A stretch of 64,000 nt of DNA from Xanthomonas sp. Leaf148. GTDB lineage: Bacteria; Pseudomonadota; Gammaproteobacteria; Xanthomonadales; Xanthomonadaceae. Position 1 is the stretch's first letter. The number at the start of each line of letters is the position of its first letter. Below are positions 25,003-32,930 of this stretch, in pieces. A program made the position numbers and the translations under genes. The stretch spans positions 110,721 to 174,720 of the forward strand of contig NZ_LMOP01000008.1 of the NCBI RefSeq assembly GCF_001423585.1, read 5' to 3'. The notes under the pieces are model-generated. The model was not told the origin of the DNA and made no database searches. It was given only the letters and a program-made list of their open reading frames with translations.

Positions 25003-25737
25003 ATGGCACGGCGATATGGATGGAGCGGGATACTGGTGTGGCTGGCGGCATTCGGCGCGGTGGCGTCCGGCCCGGCGCCCGGTCAATACAGCACCAAGCA
25101 AGGCTGGGGCAGCCTGCAGGTCAGCGACAAGGGTGGGGCGCGCCAGTTCGAAATTCTCACCATGGGCGCCAACGGCCACAGCTGCACGCTATCGGGCACC
25201 CTGCACGGCGACAAGGCGGAAGTGAGCGATGTTGTCGATGCGCCCTGCAAGCTATCGTTCGAACCTGTGGCGGGCGGCTTCACCATCGCCGCACTGACCC
25301 AGGACAGCTGCCGCGACTACTGCGGCATGCGTGCCCATTTTGAAGGCGACTATCTGCAGTTGCCGGCCGGTTGCACGTCCGCTGCCAGCAGCCGACGACG
25401 TGAGGCGTACCTGCGGGACTATCGTGGCAAGCGCTATGCCGAAGCGCTCGCCGGCATGCAGGCATTCGCAGGCGAGTGCGGCGAGTTTCTCACCTGGCTC
25501 GATCGCGACCGTTTCGCCAACGACCGCGCCCTCACCCTGCTGCGCCTGAACCGTCCGCAGGAGTGCCTGGCGACGCTGGACCAGACCATGGCGGGTCGCA
25601 GCCGCGACGAGGCCTCGTTCCAGGCGGAGCTGGATCAGAACAGCACGATGCTTCCGCCCAGCGACTGGGACGCGTACCTGCCGATCGCCAAGTCCACCTG
25701 GTTCAATCGCAAGCTATGCGAGGCGGCCAAGCGCTGA
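25003..25737 (+). CDS. Exported cysteine-rich protein of unknown function
   Basis: The 244-residue protein has a likely signal peptide (MARRYGWSGILVWLAAFGAVASG). The first mature half (to about residue 125) is beta-rich, with cysteines in CTLSGTLHG, APCKLSFE and DSCRDYCGMRAHFEG. This layout recalls periplasmic lysozyme-inhibitor-like domains. The second half is helical and repeat-like (RREAYLRDYRGKRYAEALAG, RALTLLRLNRPQECLATLDQ). No family is firmly recognised. An AGGA site lies 7 nt before the ATG. If the inhibitor resemblance is real it could protect against a cell-wall toxin; treat this as a hypothesis. Confidence 0.6.
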   Translation: MARRYGWSGILVWLAAFGAVASGPAPGQYSTKQGWGSLQVSDKGGARQFEILTMGANGHSCTLSGTLHGDKAEVSDVVDAPCKLSFEPVAGGFTIAALTQDSCRDYCGMRAHFEGDYLQLPAGCTSAASSRRREAYLRDYRGKRYAEALAGMQAFAGECGEFLTWLDRDRFANDRALTLLRLNRPQECLATLDQTMAGRSRDEASFQAELDQNSTMLPPSDWDAYLPIAKSTWFNRKLCEAAKR

Positions 25738-26196
25738 GCATGGTATGGGCTGTGTTGCTGCGCGCAGGTCAGCGCAGTCAGACGGGCTCGCGCCGATGGG
25801 CGTTTGTGCGTGACCGAGATGGTGCTGGAATCGTCGGTCGCCAATGCGCTCACCAGAGATCACTGCACGCTTCATCTCGAAGGCATTGTTGTGCTTCGAG
25901 AGACTGACCCGTTTTCCAGGCGCTCCTGAGTAAAGCGCAATGCATAGCTTTGTCAGTGAATCGTCGTTCTCTCAGTGATCGCTGGGTTGCTCGGCGGCCC
26001 ATGCGCTGCCTGTGTAGCCGCGCTGTGTGCCTCCACAATCAAGGCTTACCTGATCATTTCTTGTTGGCATGTCGCTTGTTCTCTTTACTCAGGGGGGCGT
26101 CATCGTGACCAGGCAAGCACAGCTGCCCGAGGGTGCTGAAGAAAGGGCGTCGGGTCAGACGCGTCGGTCATTGCAACGCTGCTGCGCCCAGCTTAC
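25738..26196. other. 459-bp gene-free spacer
   Basis: Only short shadow frames are present. No repeat, promoter motif or recognisable pseudogene could be identified. Confidence 0.5.
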
Positions 26197-26760
26197 CTAC
26201 TGCGTCGCTGCGGGGGTACCAACGAGAATCGCCCCGGCGACGATTTCGAACAGGCGGCCGGACCGATCGGTATGCGAGGGTTGTTCGCGAAGCCAGGCCA
26301 ACGCGGCGATGAGGTCGAACAGTTCGTCTCCGTCGATGTCGGCACGCGCTTTGCCATCTGCCTGGGCGCGCGCCAGCAGTGCCGCGCCGGCGGAGCGGAG
26401 CCTGACGCAAGAGCTGTGCAGTGCCGACGATTCGTCTTCGATGGCCGACATCATCGGCGCAAGGACGCCGCGCTGGCGGTGCGTGAAGTCGATGACGTCC
26501 TGCAGCCACAGCACTAATGCCCGGTCCGATGCGTCTGCCTGCTGCAAGCCATCGGCCTTGGTCGCCAGGTCTTCGAAGCTGCTGCGCAATAGCGCCTCCA
26601 GCAAGGCCTCGCGCGTGGGGAAGTGCCGGTACAAGGTGCCCAGCCCGACCCCGGCACGGCGGGCGATGTCACGCAGCGATGCCTCCGCGCCCACTTCTGC
26701 GAGGGCTTCCCGCGCCACGTCCAGCAAGCGCTCATAGTTCTTCTGTGCGTCGGCTCTCAT
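26197..26760 (-). CDS. TetR-family repressor of the adjacent oxidoreductase operon
   Basis: The 187-residue protein has an N-terminal TetR HTH (SLRDIARRAGVGLGTLYRHFPTREALLEALL, about residues 28-60) and a helical ligand domain. The ATG at 26760 is preferred because AAGG lies 6 nt upstream; the ATG at 26766 has no room for a ribosome site. It is divergent from an oxidoreductase gene. Two CGGA-N7-TCCG palindromes lie between the two genes, so autorepression and repression of the oxidoreductase/SnoaL pair are likely. The ligand is unknown, perhaps an electrophile or quinone given the target. Confidence 0.88.
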   Translation of the reverse strand: MRADAQKNYERLLDVAREALAEVGAEASLRDIARRAGVGLGTLYRHFPTREALLEALLRSSFEDLATKADGLQQADASDRALVLWLQDVIDFTHRQRGVLAPMMSAIEDESSALHSSCVRLRSAGAALLARAQADGKARADIDGDELFDLIAALAWLREQPSHTDRSGRLFEIVAGAILVGTPAATQ

Positions 26761-26775
26761 GCCCATCCTTTACAA

Positions 26776-26792
26776 ACGGAGCAGTGCTCCGT
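26776..26792. promoter_or_regulatory. TetR operator 1, ACGGAGCA-G-TGCTCCGT
   Basis: This is a perfect 17-bp palindrome 16 bp upstream of the repressor start. It shares the CGGA-N7-TCCG core with operator 2. Confidence 0.7.
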
Positions 26793-26796
26793 ATAT

Positions 26797-26813
26797 TCGG
26801 ATCACCGTTCCGT
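26797..26813. promoter_or_regulatory. TetR operator 2, CGGA-N7-TCCG
   Basis: A weaker palindrome with the same CGGA-N7-TCCG core is offset by exactly 21 bp (two helical turns) from operator 1. It ends just before the oxidoreductase ribosome site (AAGGA). Confidence 0.55.
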
Positions 26814-26825
26814 TAAGGATATCGC

Positions 26826-27860
26826 ATGCAAGCCGCTACAGAAACGATGAAGACGATGAAGGCCGTCCGTCAAACCGCATTCGGCGGGCCCGACGTGCTC
26901 CGCTACGAAGACGCGCCGATGCCTGCGCTACAACCGGGGGAAGTGCTGATCCGGGTGCACGCCGTCGGCTTGAATCCACCGGACTGGTACCTGCGTGAGG
27001 GCTACAAGGCGCTGCCCGCGCAGTGGCGCCCGGCAGTGGATTTTCCGTTGATATTGGGCACGGACGTGTCAGGCGTGATCGAAGCGGTTGCCGACGACGT
27101 CGAAGGGCTGTCGGTGGGCGAAGAGGTCTATGCGATGGTGCGCTTTCCGAGCGGATTGGCCGGAGGCAGCCGTGCGTACGCGCAGTATGTGACCGCGCCA
27201 GCAGACGAGGTCGCCGTCAAACCTGCCGGGATCGATCATGCCCACGCTGCGGGTGCGCCCATGTCGCTGTTGACGGCCTGGCAGTTCATGATCGAGCAAG
27301 GGCACAACGCACCCAATCCGCTGCAACCGATGCCGCATTTGCCGGTGGAGCTGCATGGCAGGACCGTGGTGGTCAACGGTGCCGCCGGCGGCGTCGGTCA
27401 CTTTGCAGTGCAGTTGGCGAAATGGAAGGGTGCGCACGTGGTTGCGATCGCCTCAGGTAGACACGAAGCATTCGTGCGTGAGTTGGGCGCAGATGTGTTC
27501 ATCGACTACACCCGGGTAACGCCAGAAGATGCCATCAGCGACGCAGATCTGGTCGTGGATGCCGTGGGAGGCCCGGCGATGGGGCGATTCCTGCGCACGC
27601 TCAAACGTGGTGGAGCGCTGTTTCCGATCTTTCCGCTCGGATTCGACGGCGGGCAAGCCGCCGACGCCTTGGGTGTGAGCGTCTCCACCACCCAGGTCAT
27701 ATCCAGCGGCGCACAACTCGCTGCATTGGCGCCGCTTCTGCAAGACGGCATCGTGCGCGTGGCCATCGACAGCAGCTTCGATCTGTCGCAGGCGCAGCAG
27801 GCACACGAACGCGCAGCGCAAGGCCACATCCAGGGCAAGATCGTGATGACCGTCGAGTGA
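26826..27860 (+). CDS. NADP-dependent MDR-family oxidoreductase (quinone reductase-like)
   Basis: The 344-residue zinc-independent medium-chain dehydrogenase/reductase has a GroES-like N-terminal domain (MKAVRQTAFGGPDVLRYED, then VHAVGLNPPDWYLREG). The nucleotide-binding fold carries VVVNGAAGGVGHFAVQLAKWKGAHVVA. The A-A-x-G-V-G motif and absence of zinc ligands place it with NADPH:quinone reductase/zeta-crystallin-like enzymes. AAGGA lies 7 nt before the ATG. It forms an operon with the next gene (stop and start overlap) under the divergent TetR repressor, suggesting a detoxification role. Confidence 0.9.
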   Translation: MQAATETMKTMKAVRQTAFGGPDVLRYEDAPMPALQPGEVLIRVHAVGLNPPDWYLREGYKALPAQWRPAVDFPLILGTDVSGVIEAVADDVEGLSVGEEVYAMVRFPSGLAGGSRAYAQYVTAPADEVAVKPAGIDHAHAAGAPMSLLTAWQFMIEQGHNAPNPLQPMPHLPVELHGRTVVVNGAAGGVGHFAVQLAKWKGAHVVAIASGRHEAFVRELGADVFIDYTRVTPEDAISDADLVVDAVGGPAMGRFLRTLKRGGALFPIFPLGFDGGQAADALGVSVSTTQVISSGAQLAALAPLLQDGIVRVAIDSSFDLSQAQQAHERAAQGHIQGKIVMTVE

Positions 27861-28243
27861 TGGACGATCGCCAGACCATCGTGCGTGCGAATGTTCTCAA
27901 GGCCGCGGTGGAGGATTTGCTCAACAATCGCCAGCTGAGCGTGGAAGAGGCCATGGACCGGCACTTCAGCCCCGACTTTCGGCAATGCACTAACGGTTTC
28001 CGGGAAGACCGCACTGCCGTAAGCGAACGCATCGTGCAGCTGCGCGAGGATTTGCAGCACGCCACGTTCGTTGTGCGCGACGAGTTTTGCTGCGGCAATC
28101 GCTATGCGCAGCGGCACACGATTGCTCTTGCGATGCGCCATGGCCCAGCGCTCGCACTGAATGTCTACGTGTTCGCCGAACGCGATGCCGATGGACGGTT
28201 TCTATGGATCGATGAGGCGGTTCATCCGGCTGCAGTGGCCTAA
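27860..28243 (+). CDS. SnoaL-like/NTF2-fold protein
   Basis: The 127-residue protein has the NTF2-like alpha+beta cone pattern: a helical N terminus (VRANVLKAAVEDLLNN) followed by paired strands ending LNVYVFAERDADGRFLWIDEAVHP. Such proteins bind small hydrophobic ligands or act as isomerases or cyclases; the substrate is unknown. Its ATG overlaps the oxidoreductase stop (TGATG), so the two are translationally coupled and probably act on the same compound class. Confidence 0.75.
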   Translation: MDDRQTIVRANVLKAAVEDLLNNRQLSVEEAMDRHFSPDFRQCTNGFREDRTAVSERIVQLREDLQHATFVVRDEFCCGNRYAQRHTIALAMRHGPALALNVYVFAERDADGRFLWIDEAVHPAAVA

Positions 28244-28388
28244 GAGCAGCTAACAAAACTGCTGTGGAGCCGTCAGGTGGGTGCGGCCGGTGCTCGGAAT
28301 CGGCATGTACCACGCGTACACTCGGGTTCCTCCGCGCCGTCCACACCTCCCGGCCGGATAGCTGCCCGTTGCGTGTTGTAAGCCGCTC
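28244..28388. repeat. MITE-like repeat, copy A
   Basis: About 145 bp, starting GAGCAGCTAAC and ending TAAGCCGCTC (imperfect terminal inverted repeats). It shares the internal blocks GTGCGGCCGGTGCTCGG and CCACGCGTAC with copy C at 44848, and CGCGCCGTCCAC with copy B at 32713. No coding capacity. Confidence 0.65.
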
Positions 28389-28444
28389 GCCTAGATCGAA
28401 GTGAAAGTGCTCGGGATTCGCAAGCCCCGCGAGCGCTGTCGTTG

Positions 28445-29851
28445 TCACAGCGCCGGATGCAGGTTGCGCACGGCGCTGACGCTTTCCAGTAGCGCCGCGA
28501 CGTGCAGGATGGTGGATTCTGCCTGCCACTTGCCGACGATCTGCACGTTGATCGGTAAGCCTTCCTTGCTTGTGCCGAACCGCATCGCAACACCAGGCAG
28601 GCCGGCGACATTGAGCGGCACTGTTGCGCCTTGAAGGTAGGTGGCGTCCACGGTCTGACCGTCGATAGTGAATTGCTCGACGCCGTGCTTATGCGCGGGA
28701 ATCGGCAACACGTGGGTGATCAGTGCATCGTAGCGGCTGAAGTAGTCGGCATAGCCATCACGGATGCGCTCGGCGGCCTGCTCTGCCTCGATGTAATCCT
28801 GCAGCGAGGTGTCGGCGAGCGACAGCATGGTCTTGGACATCTTGAACATCAGGTCTTCATGGCCAGCCGTTGCGTGCGCGAACGCAGGCTTCATTTCCAT
28901 GACATGCAGCTTGTTGAATACATCGAGTGCGAAATCGCGGTCCAGCGCCGGGATTCGGACTTCTTCGACAAAGATGCCGATGTCCTTCAATGCCGTGGCC
29001 GCCGCGCGCACCGTCGCTTGCACTTCCGGGTCGACCGGGCCGTAGCCGGGGCCAACCATCCAGCCAACCCGCAACGGGCGGTAGGGCTGGCGGCCGATGC
29101 CGGCGTCGAACGCCACGGTGCTGCTCGACAAGGCGTCCTGGCCATCGGGGCCGGCCAGCTGTGCGAAGGCGAGCGCGATGTCGCGGACCGAGCGGGCCAT
29201 CGGCCCGACATGCCAGAAACGGCGCGGCGCGCGCGGCCAGATCCCGGTCATGGGGATGCGGCCGTGGGTGGCCTTGATCGAGGTGATGCCGGTCTGCGCC
29301 GCCGGGCCACGGACCGAGATCGCCAGATCGGTGCCGAGGCCGATCGGCGACATGCCGGCTGCGATGGCGGCCGACTCACCGCCGCTCGACCCGCCCGAGG
29401 TACGGGTGATATCCCACGGATTGCTAGTGCGGCCGGTGAGCAGATTGTCGCTTTCGATCCAGTAGGAGAATTCCGGCAGGTTGGTCTTCGCAAGCAGGAT
29501 GCCGCCCGCACTCTTCATGCGTGCCACGCTGGTTGCATCGGCATCGGGCACGCGTCCCTTGAAGATCGGCGAGCCGCGCTGGGTGAGCACACCGGCGGTG
29601 TCGATCGAGTCCTTCACCGTGAACGGCACGCCGTGCAGCGGGCCGAGTTCTTCGCCTGCCAGGACTGCAGCTTCAGCTGCCTTGGCCGCTCTGAGCGCAC
29701 CCTCGGCCACGCTGACGATCGCATTGATCTGCGGGTTGACCGCTTCAATGCGGTCGAGATGCGCCTGCATGACCTCGACAGGGGAGACGGCCTTGGTGCG
29801 GATGAGTTCTGCCAGGGTGGTGGCGTCTTGATAGAAAAGTTCGCTGCGCAT
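28445..29851 (-). CDS. Amidase, amidase-signature family
   Basis: The 468-residue enzyme has the Ser-cisSer-Lys catalytic core. The Lys is in GVPFTVKDSIDTAG (K near residue 80). The cis-Ser is in the TSGGSSGGESAAIAAGM signature (near residue 155), with the nucleophile Ser in LAISVRGPAAQTG. The residue before the nucleophile is Ile rather than the usual Gly, a minor deviation. It hydrolyses an amide or ester bond in an unknown substrate. GAGG precedes the ATG at 29851. It is divergent from a TetR-type gene whose operator lies in the shared spacer. Confidence 0.9.
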   Translation of the reverse strand: MRSELFYQDATTLAELIRTKAVSPVEVMQAHLDRIEAVNPQINAIVSVAEGALRAAKAAEAAVLAGEELGPLHGVPFTVKDSIDTAGVLTQRGSPIFKGRVPDADATSVARMKSAGGILLAKTNLPEFSYWIESDNLLTGRTSNPWDITRTSGGSSGGESAAIAAGMSPIGLGTDLAISVRGPAAQTGITSIKATHGRIPMTGIWPRAPRRFWHVGPMARSVRDIALAFAQLAGPDGQDALSSSTVAFDAGIGRQPYRPLRVGWMVGPGYGPVDPEVQATVRAAATALKDIGIFVEEVRIPALDRDFALDVFNKLHVMEMKPAFAHATAGHEDLMFKMSKTMLSLADTSLQDYIEAEQAAERIRDGYADYFSRYDALITHVLPIPAHKHGVEQFTIDGQTVDATYLQGATVPLNVAGLPGVAMRFGTSKEGLPINVQIVGKWQAESTILHVAALLESVSAVRNLHPAL

Positions 29852-29904
29852 GGGGTGCCTCGCAAGGAGAAAGTTGGCTGGCGGACAAACGCTGGAAACT
29901 AACT

Positions 29905-29941
29905 ACCTAACGTTTGTTAGGTAAACGATGCGCGCTATACT
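29905..29941 (+). promoter_or_regulatory. TetR operator ACCTAAC-N4-GTTAGGT with overlapping promoter
   Basis: A perfect 7-bp inverted repeat at 29905-29922 overlaps a -35-like TTGTTA, followed 16 nt later by TATACT (29936-29941). This fits autorepression of the downstream TetR gene and control of the divergent amidase. Confidence 0.65.
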
Positions 29942-29973
29942 GGGTGCTGTCAACACCTGTCGAAGGCGGATGT

Positions 29974-30558
29974 GTGAAGAACCAGGCCAGTACGAATTCC
30001 AGCGACAGGATCCTGCTCGCAGCGACCAGGATTGCGCAGGCGCATGGCTACGGTGGTTTGAACGTGCGCAGCGTTGCCGAAGAGGTGGGCATCAAGGCCG
30101 CCAGCCTCTATCACCACTTCCCGAGCAAGGCAGATCTTGCGGCAGCCGTCGCCAAGCGCTATTGGGAGGATTCGGCCGCCACGCTGGACGCTTTGTCAGC
30201 GGAAACCAAAGACCCGCTGAAGGCGTTGCGCCGCTATCCGGAAACGTTTCGTCGCTCGCTCGAAAACGGAAACCGCATCTGCCTGTGCAGTTTCATGGCC
30301 GCGGAGTATGACGACCTGCCGGACGTGGTGAAGAGCGAGGTTCAGGGCTTCACCGATGTGAACATTGCCTGGCTTTCCAAGATGCTGGTGGCGGCCGACG
30401 CGGCCGACGCGGCCAACGCCAAGGACTCCAAGAAGCGTGCTCGCGCCATCTTTGCCGCAATCGGCGGTGCGCAGTTGATGGCACGTGGTCGAGCGGACAT
30501 CAAGCTCTTCGATGCGTTGATCGACAGTTACCAGGCAAGCGGGTTGTTGCCGAAGTGA
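29974..30558 (+). CDS. TetR-family transcriptional regulator
   Basis: The 194-residue protein has an N-terminal HTH (GGLNVRSVAEEVGIKAASLYHHFPSKADLAAAV) and a helical ligand-binding domain; the C-rich ENGNRICLCSFMAAEYDDLP segment is typical of the AcuR/YcdC-like subgroup. The GTG at 29974 is chosen because the promoter and operator end at about 29941; an upstream in-frame start at 29914 would lie inside the promoter. It probably represses the divergent amidase. A short Ala/Asp repeat (AADAADAAN) is seen near residue 145. Confidence 0.87.
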   Translation: MKNQASTNSSDRILLAATRIAQAHGYGGLNVRSVAEEVGIKAASLYHHFPSKADLAAAVAKRYWEDSAATLDALSAETKDPLKALRRYPETFRRSLENGNRICLCSFMAAEYDDLPDVVKSEVQGFTDVNIAWLSKMLVAADAADAANAKDSKKRARAIFAAIGGAQLMARGRADIKLFDALIDSYQASGLLPK

Positions 30559-30995
30559 TGACGCAGACATCGCCACGCGGCGGATGGCGTGGCCTCGACC
30601 TGAAGACACTTACGAAGCGGTGAAGAGTTGGAGCGGTTGACTACGTGCGACACCGCACCTTGGCGGTGGATTTTCGCTAGCGGGTGCATGTAACTGTTGT
30701 GAACGGATAAGTCTGGAGTCAATGGCCTTGGCGACGCGCAGCGTCATAGGTCACCACACAGTGGTACGCATCGCAGGCTTCACAGAAGCGGGGCATGGAG
30801 CAGTCGTCACTTAGCGCGATACGCGTACGATGCCAGGAACGTCAAAGCCCGTGCTGTCGCCGTCGCTAGAAACAAGTCAGATGAAGCGGACCCTGTTGGA
30901 AGGGCGGTCCATTCTCAACGTTAGCCAGCGCGCCTAGTCGAATTTTCATCCAACAAGGCGTCGCATGTCACACGTCTGCATCCCGGCAGATGATT
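30559..30995. other. 437-bp gene-free spacer
   Basis: No convincing reading frame, repeat or hairpin of note was found until the candidate ECF promoter at 30996. Confidence 0.5.
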
Positions 30996-31035
30996 GAGAC
31001 GTTGTGTCGGGTGTGTGTTCTACCGCTCGCTAAGA
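30996..31035 (+). promoter_or_regulatory. Candidate EcfK-type promoter (site 2)
   Basis: GAGACG at 30996, TTGT, GTCGG at 31006, then after 19 nt CTAAGA at 31030. Geometry is identical to the tssB site. It faces the DUF3395-like gene at 31392 with a leader of roughly 350 nt that contains a small frame at 31069. Confidence 0.55.
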
Positions 31036-31068
31036 TTGGCTTGAGCCCTACCGGTGCTTGAGGACAGC

Positions 31069-31155
31069 ATGAGCCCTGTTGCTGCATCAAGTTCCTGTCG
31101 ATGCTCTCCGGTCACGTTTTATCGTGACTCTGGAAGCATCAATCAATGTCCCTGA
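31069..31155 (+). CDS. Possible 28-residue leader peptide or truncated gene
   Basis: The ATG has an excellent GAGGA site 4 nt upstream, and it lies about 30 bp after the candidate ECF -10. The frame closes after MSPVAASSSCRCSPVTFYRD and eight more residues. A second frame through the same DNA (31079-31276, TTG start, ending EIRDIKKYCA) has no ribosome site of its own. Either this is a leader ORF or an old gene has been frameshifted. Confidence 0.25.
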   Translation: MSPVAASSSCRCSPVTFYRDSGSINQCP

Positions 31156-31391
31156 CGCTGTAGGCATGGATAAGACGGTGGCGTTGAGTTTCCGGCATCA
31201 GAGCTTCGGCATGGCGCTGGCCAACTGCTTCGGAAGGATATTGGAAATTAGAGACATCAAGAAATATTGCGCTTAATAACCAAGTATCACGCACGCTGCG
31301 TCCAACGTTGTGCCAGGGTGCCGGTTGATCGGTCATCCATGGCGAGAGGCGACTCGGGGCGGCCTTCCCAGCCCCCAAGAGGGTAATTATC

Positions 31392-31919
31392 ATGGCTATC
31401 ACGATCCTTTCCGCTGTGTACGGCACCAGCAAGGCAGGAGTCGATGTCACCCAGGTGTGCCAGAACATCGTCGACACAGGCAACGACGATATCACCGCAA
31501 GCAATGCCTTCTTCGGAACGGACCCCGACCCGGGTACGGTCAAGAGCTTTGCGCTTCTGTACAAGAATCCCGCGTTGAACAACGGCAATCCCATCGCGCT
31601 CGGTTGCGCGGAAAATGGCCAGATCGATCTGGTTCCCAATCCGCCTACCGCCACGACGCCGGTTCCAGTGCCGGGTAAACCCAGTTTTACAGTCGTGCGT
31701 GCACTGTACGGCACCGGCAACAACGGGTACGACGTCACTGCCACATGCCAATGGCTGATCAACAACGGTGGTACCGCGATCACGGTGAGCAACGCAACGT
31801 TCGGCGGGGATCCCGATCCCAATGTCAAAAAGAACTTTGCCATCGTTTACACGGCTGTCAGTGGCGGCGCGCAGCAGTTTCGTGCCTGTGCAGAAGGCTC
31901 GACATTGAACTTGAGTTAG
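31392..31919 (+). CDS. Two-repeat DUF3395-like protein, T6SS-linked
   Basis: The 175-residue protein is built of two homologous halves (about residues 3-82 and 98-174) joined by a Pro-rich linker (PPTATTPVPVPGKP). Each half reads I-x-x-A-x-YGT-x-x-x-G-x-DVT-x-x-C-Q, then S-N-A-x-F-G-x-D-P-D-P-x-x-x-K-x-F-A-x-x-Y, then C-A-E-(N/G). This YG..DVT / FGDP..K pattern is that of DUF3395-type domains, whose function is unknown. Each half has two conserved cysteines. There is no signal peptide. A candidate ECF promoter upstream suggests co-expression with the secretion apparatus; a secreted or accessory role is inference. Confidence 0.7.
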   Translation: MAITILSAVYGTSKAGVDVTQVCQNIVDTGNDDITASNAFFGTDPDPGTVKSFALLYKNPALNNGNPIALGCAENGQIDLVPNPPTATTPVPVPGKPSFTVVRALYGTGNNGYDVTATCQWLINNGGTAITVSNATFGGDPDPNVKKNFAIVYTAVSGGAQQFRACAEGSTLNLS

Positions 31920-31980
31920 TCGGTTGCTGAGCAGAGTGCGTTGCGCTGATGTGGCCCAAGATTGGCCATGATCAGTAGCT

Positions 31981-32017
31981 CTCCAGTCCTTTTCCCGTCA
32001 GTGGGGAGGGACTGGAG
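31981..32017 (+). terminator. Strong 9-bp hairpin after the DUF3395-like gene
   Basis: CTCCAGTCC (31981-31989) pairs exactly with GGACTGGAG (32009-32017), and an inner CCC/GGG can extend the stem. No U-tract follows, so termination is possible but not certain. Confidence 0.45.
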
Positions 32018-32208
32018 AATATGCAGTGCAGAAGACGCTGAAGATGAAAATGCTGCCTTGTCGACCAAGTCGTGGCTAACCATGTCCCAAGATTGCGCCA
32101 ATAAGATCGGATTAGCCGGCTCTGATTCTTTCATGAATCAATCGCCGGTCATCGGCCACTGCGGCAAGCCGCTTTGGTTTTCCCGTCTTGTTGAAGGTTG
32201 AACGAATC

Positions 32209-32634
32209 ATGCACCCGCCGATCTCTGACGCACGCTGTCTCGTCCTCGCATTGGTTGCATTGAGCGCAACCGCATTCGCCGCCGAACCAATCACCGGGAA
32301 GTGGTTCACTGATAACCAACAGGCACTGGTGGACATCCAGCCCTGCGGTGCAGCGCTGTGCGGCACCATCGTCAAGGTGCTGCGTGTCAAGCCGGGTAGC
32401 GCAAAGACCGATGTGTTCAATCCGGATCCGTCAAAGCGCCACAACCCGATGGAGGGAACAGTGATTCTGAGCGAGCTGGTGGATGCGGGGGATCTGTGGA
32501 AAGGCACGATCTACAACCCCGAGTCCGGCAAGCGCTATAACGCCAAGGTCAAACGCGATGCCGATGGCTCGTTGAAGGTGGAGGGATGTGTGGCCTTCAT
32601 CTGCCAGGGCCCAACCTGGCAGCCTGCCAACTGA
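32209..32634 (+). CDS. Exported DUF2147 protein
   Basis: The 141-residue protein has a signal peptide (hydrophobic run ARCLVLALVALSATAFAAEP). The DUF2147 core follows: ITGKWFTDNQQALVDIQPCGAALCGTIVKVL, then LWKGTIYNPESGKRYNAKV, then a closing VEGCVAFICQGPTW with two cysteine pairs. DUF2147 proteins are beta-barrel lipocalin-like periplasmic proteins of unclear function. The ATG at 32209 is preferred over an upstream in-frame codon because it begins at the signal peptide. Confidence 0.85.
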   Translation: MHPPISDARCLVLALVALSATAFAAEPITGKWFTDNQQALVDIQPCGAALCGTIVKVLRVKPGSAKTDVFNPDPSKRHNPMEGTVILSELVDAGDLWKGTIYNPESGKRYNAKVKRDADGSLKVEGCVAFICQGPTWQPAN

Positions 32635-32712
32635 TCGCCGCGCAGACGCACGTTTGGGGAAGCTAGCCAGCTCGATACAGCCAGCCCGTTGCAACCTGGG
32701 CCGGGCATCCAA

Positions 32713-32853
32713 GCGCGGCTGACGAAACGACTGGGGAGCCGCCCGACAGGCGCTGCCGATGTTCGACCTCGGCCGGCCCAACTCGGACACTACGTTTCCT
32801 GCGCGCCGTCCACGCTCACCTGATAGCTGTCCTGACGGCGTTGTGAGCCGTTT
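32713..32853. repeat. MITE-like repeat, copy B (diverged)
   Basis: About 141 bp from GCGCGGCTGACGAAACGACTG to GTTGTGAGCCGTTT. It aligns with copies A and C over CGCGCCGTCCAC and both ends but is more diverged. It occupies most of the region upstream of ecfK. Confidence 0.5.
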
Positions 32854-32930
32854 AAATCGTTACGTATTCAGCCGCCCACCCAGCCGCCAATGCGGGATAC
32901 TGCGCTCCCACGCAGGCGAGATGGGCCCCG

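Noticed and set aside
31079..31276. 65-codon frame with TTG start
   Set aside because: It has no ribosome site and a poor start, and it overlaps the better-initiated frame at 31069. Kept only as part of the leader description.
31962..32201. 79-codon frame between the DUF3395-like and DUF2147 genes
   Set aside because: It runs through the 9-bp hairpin, lacks a ribosome site and shows no family resemblance.
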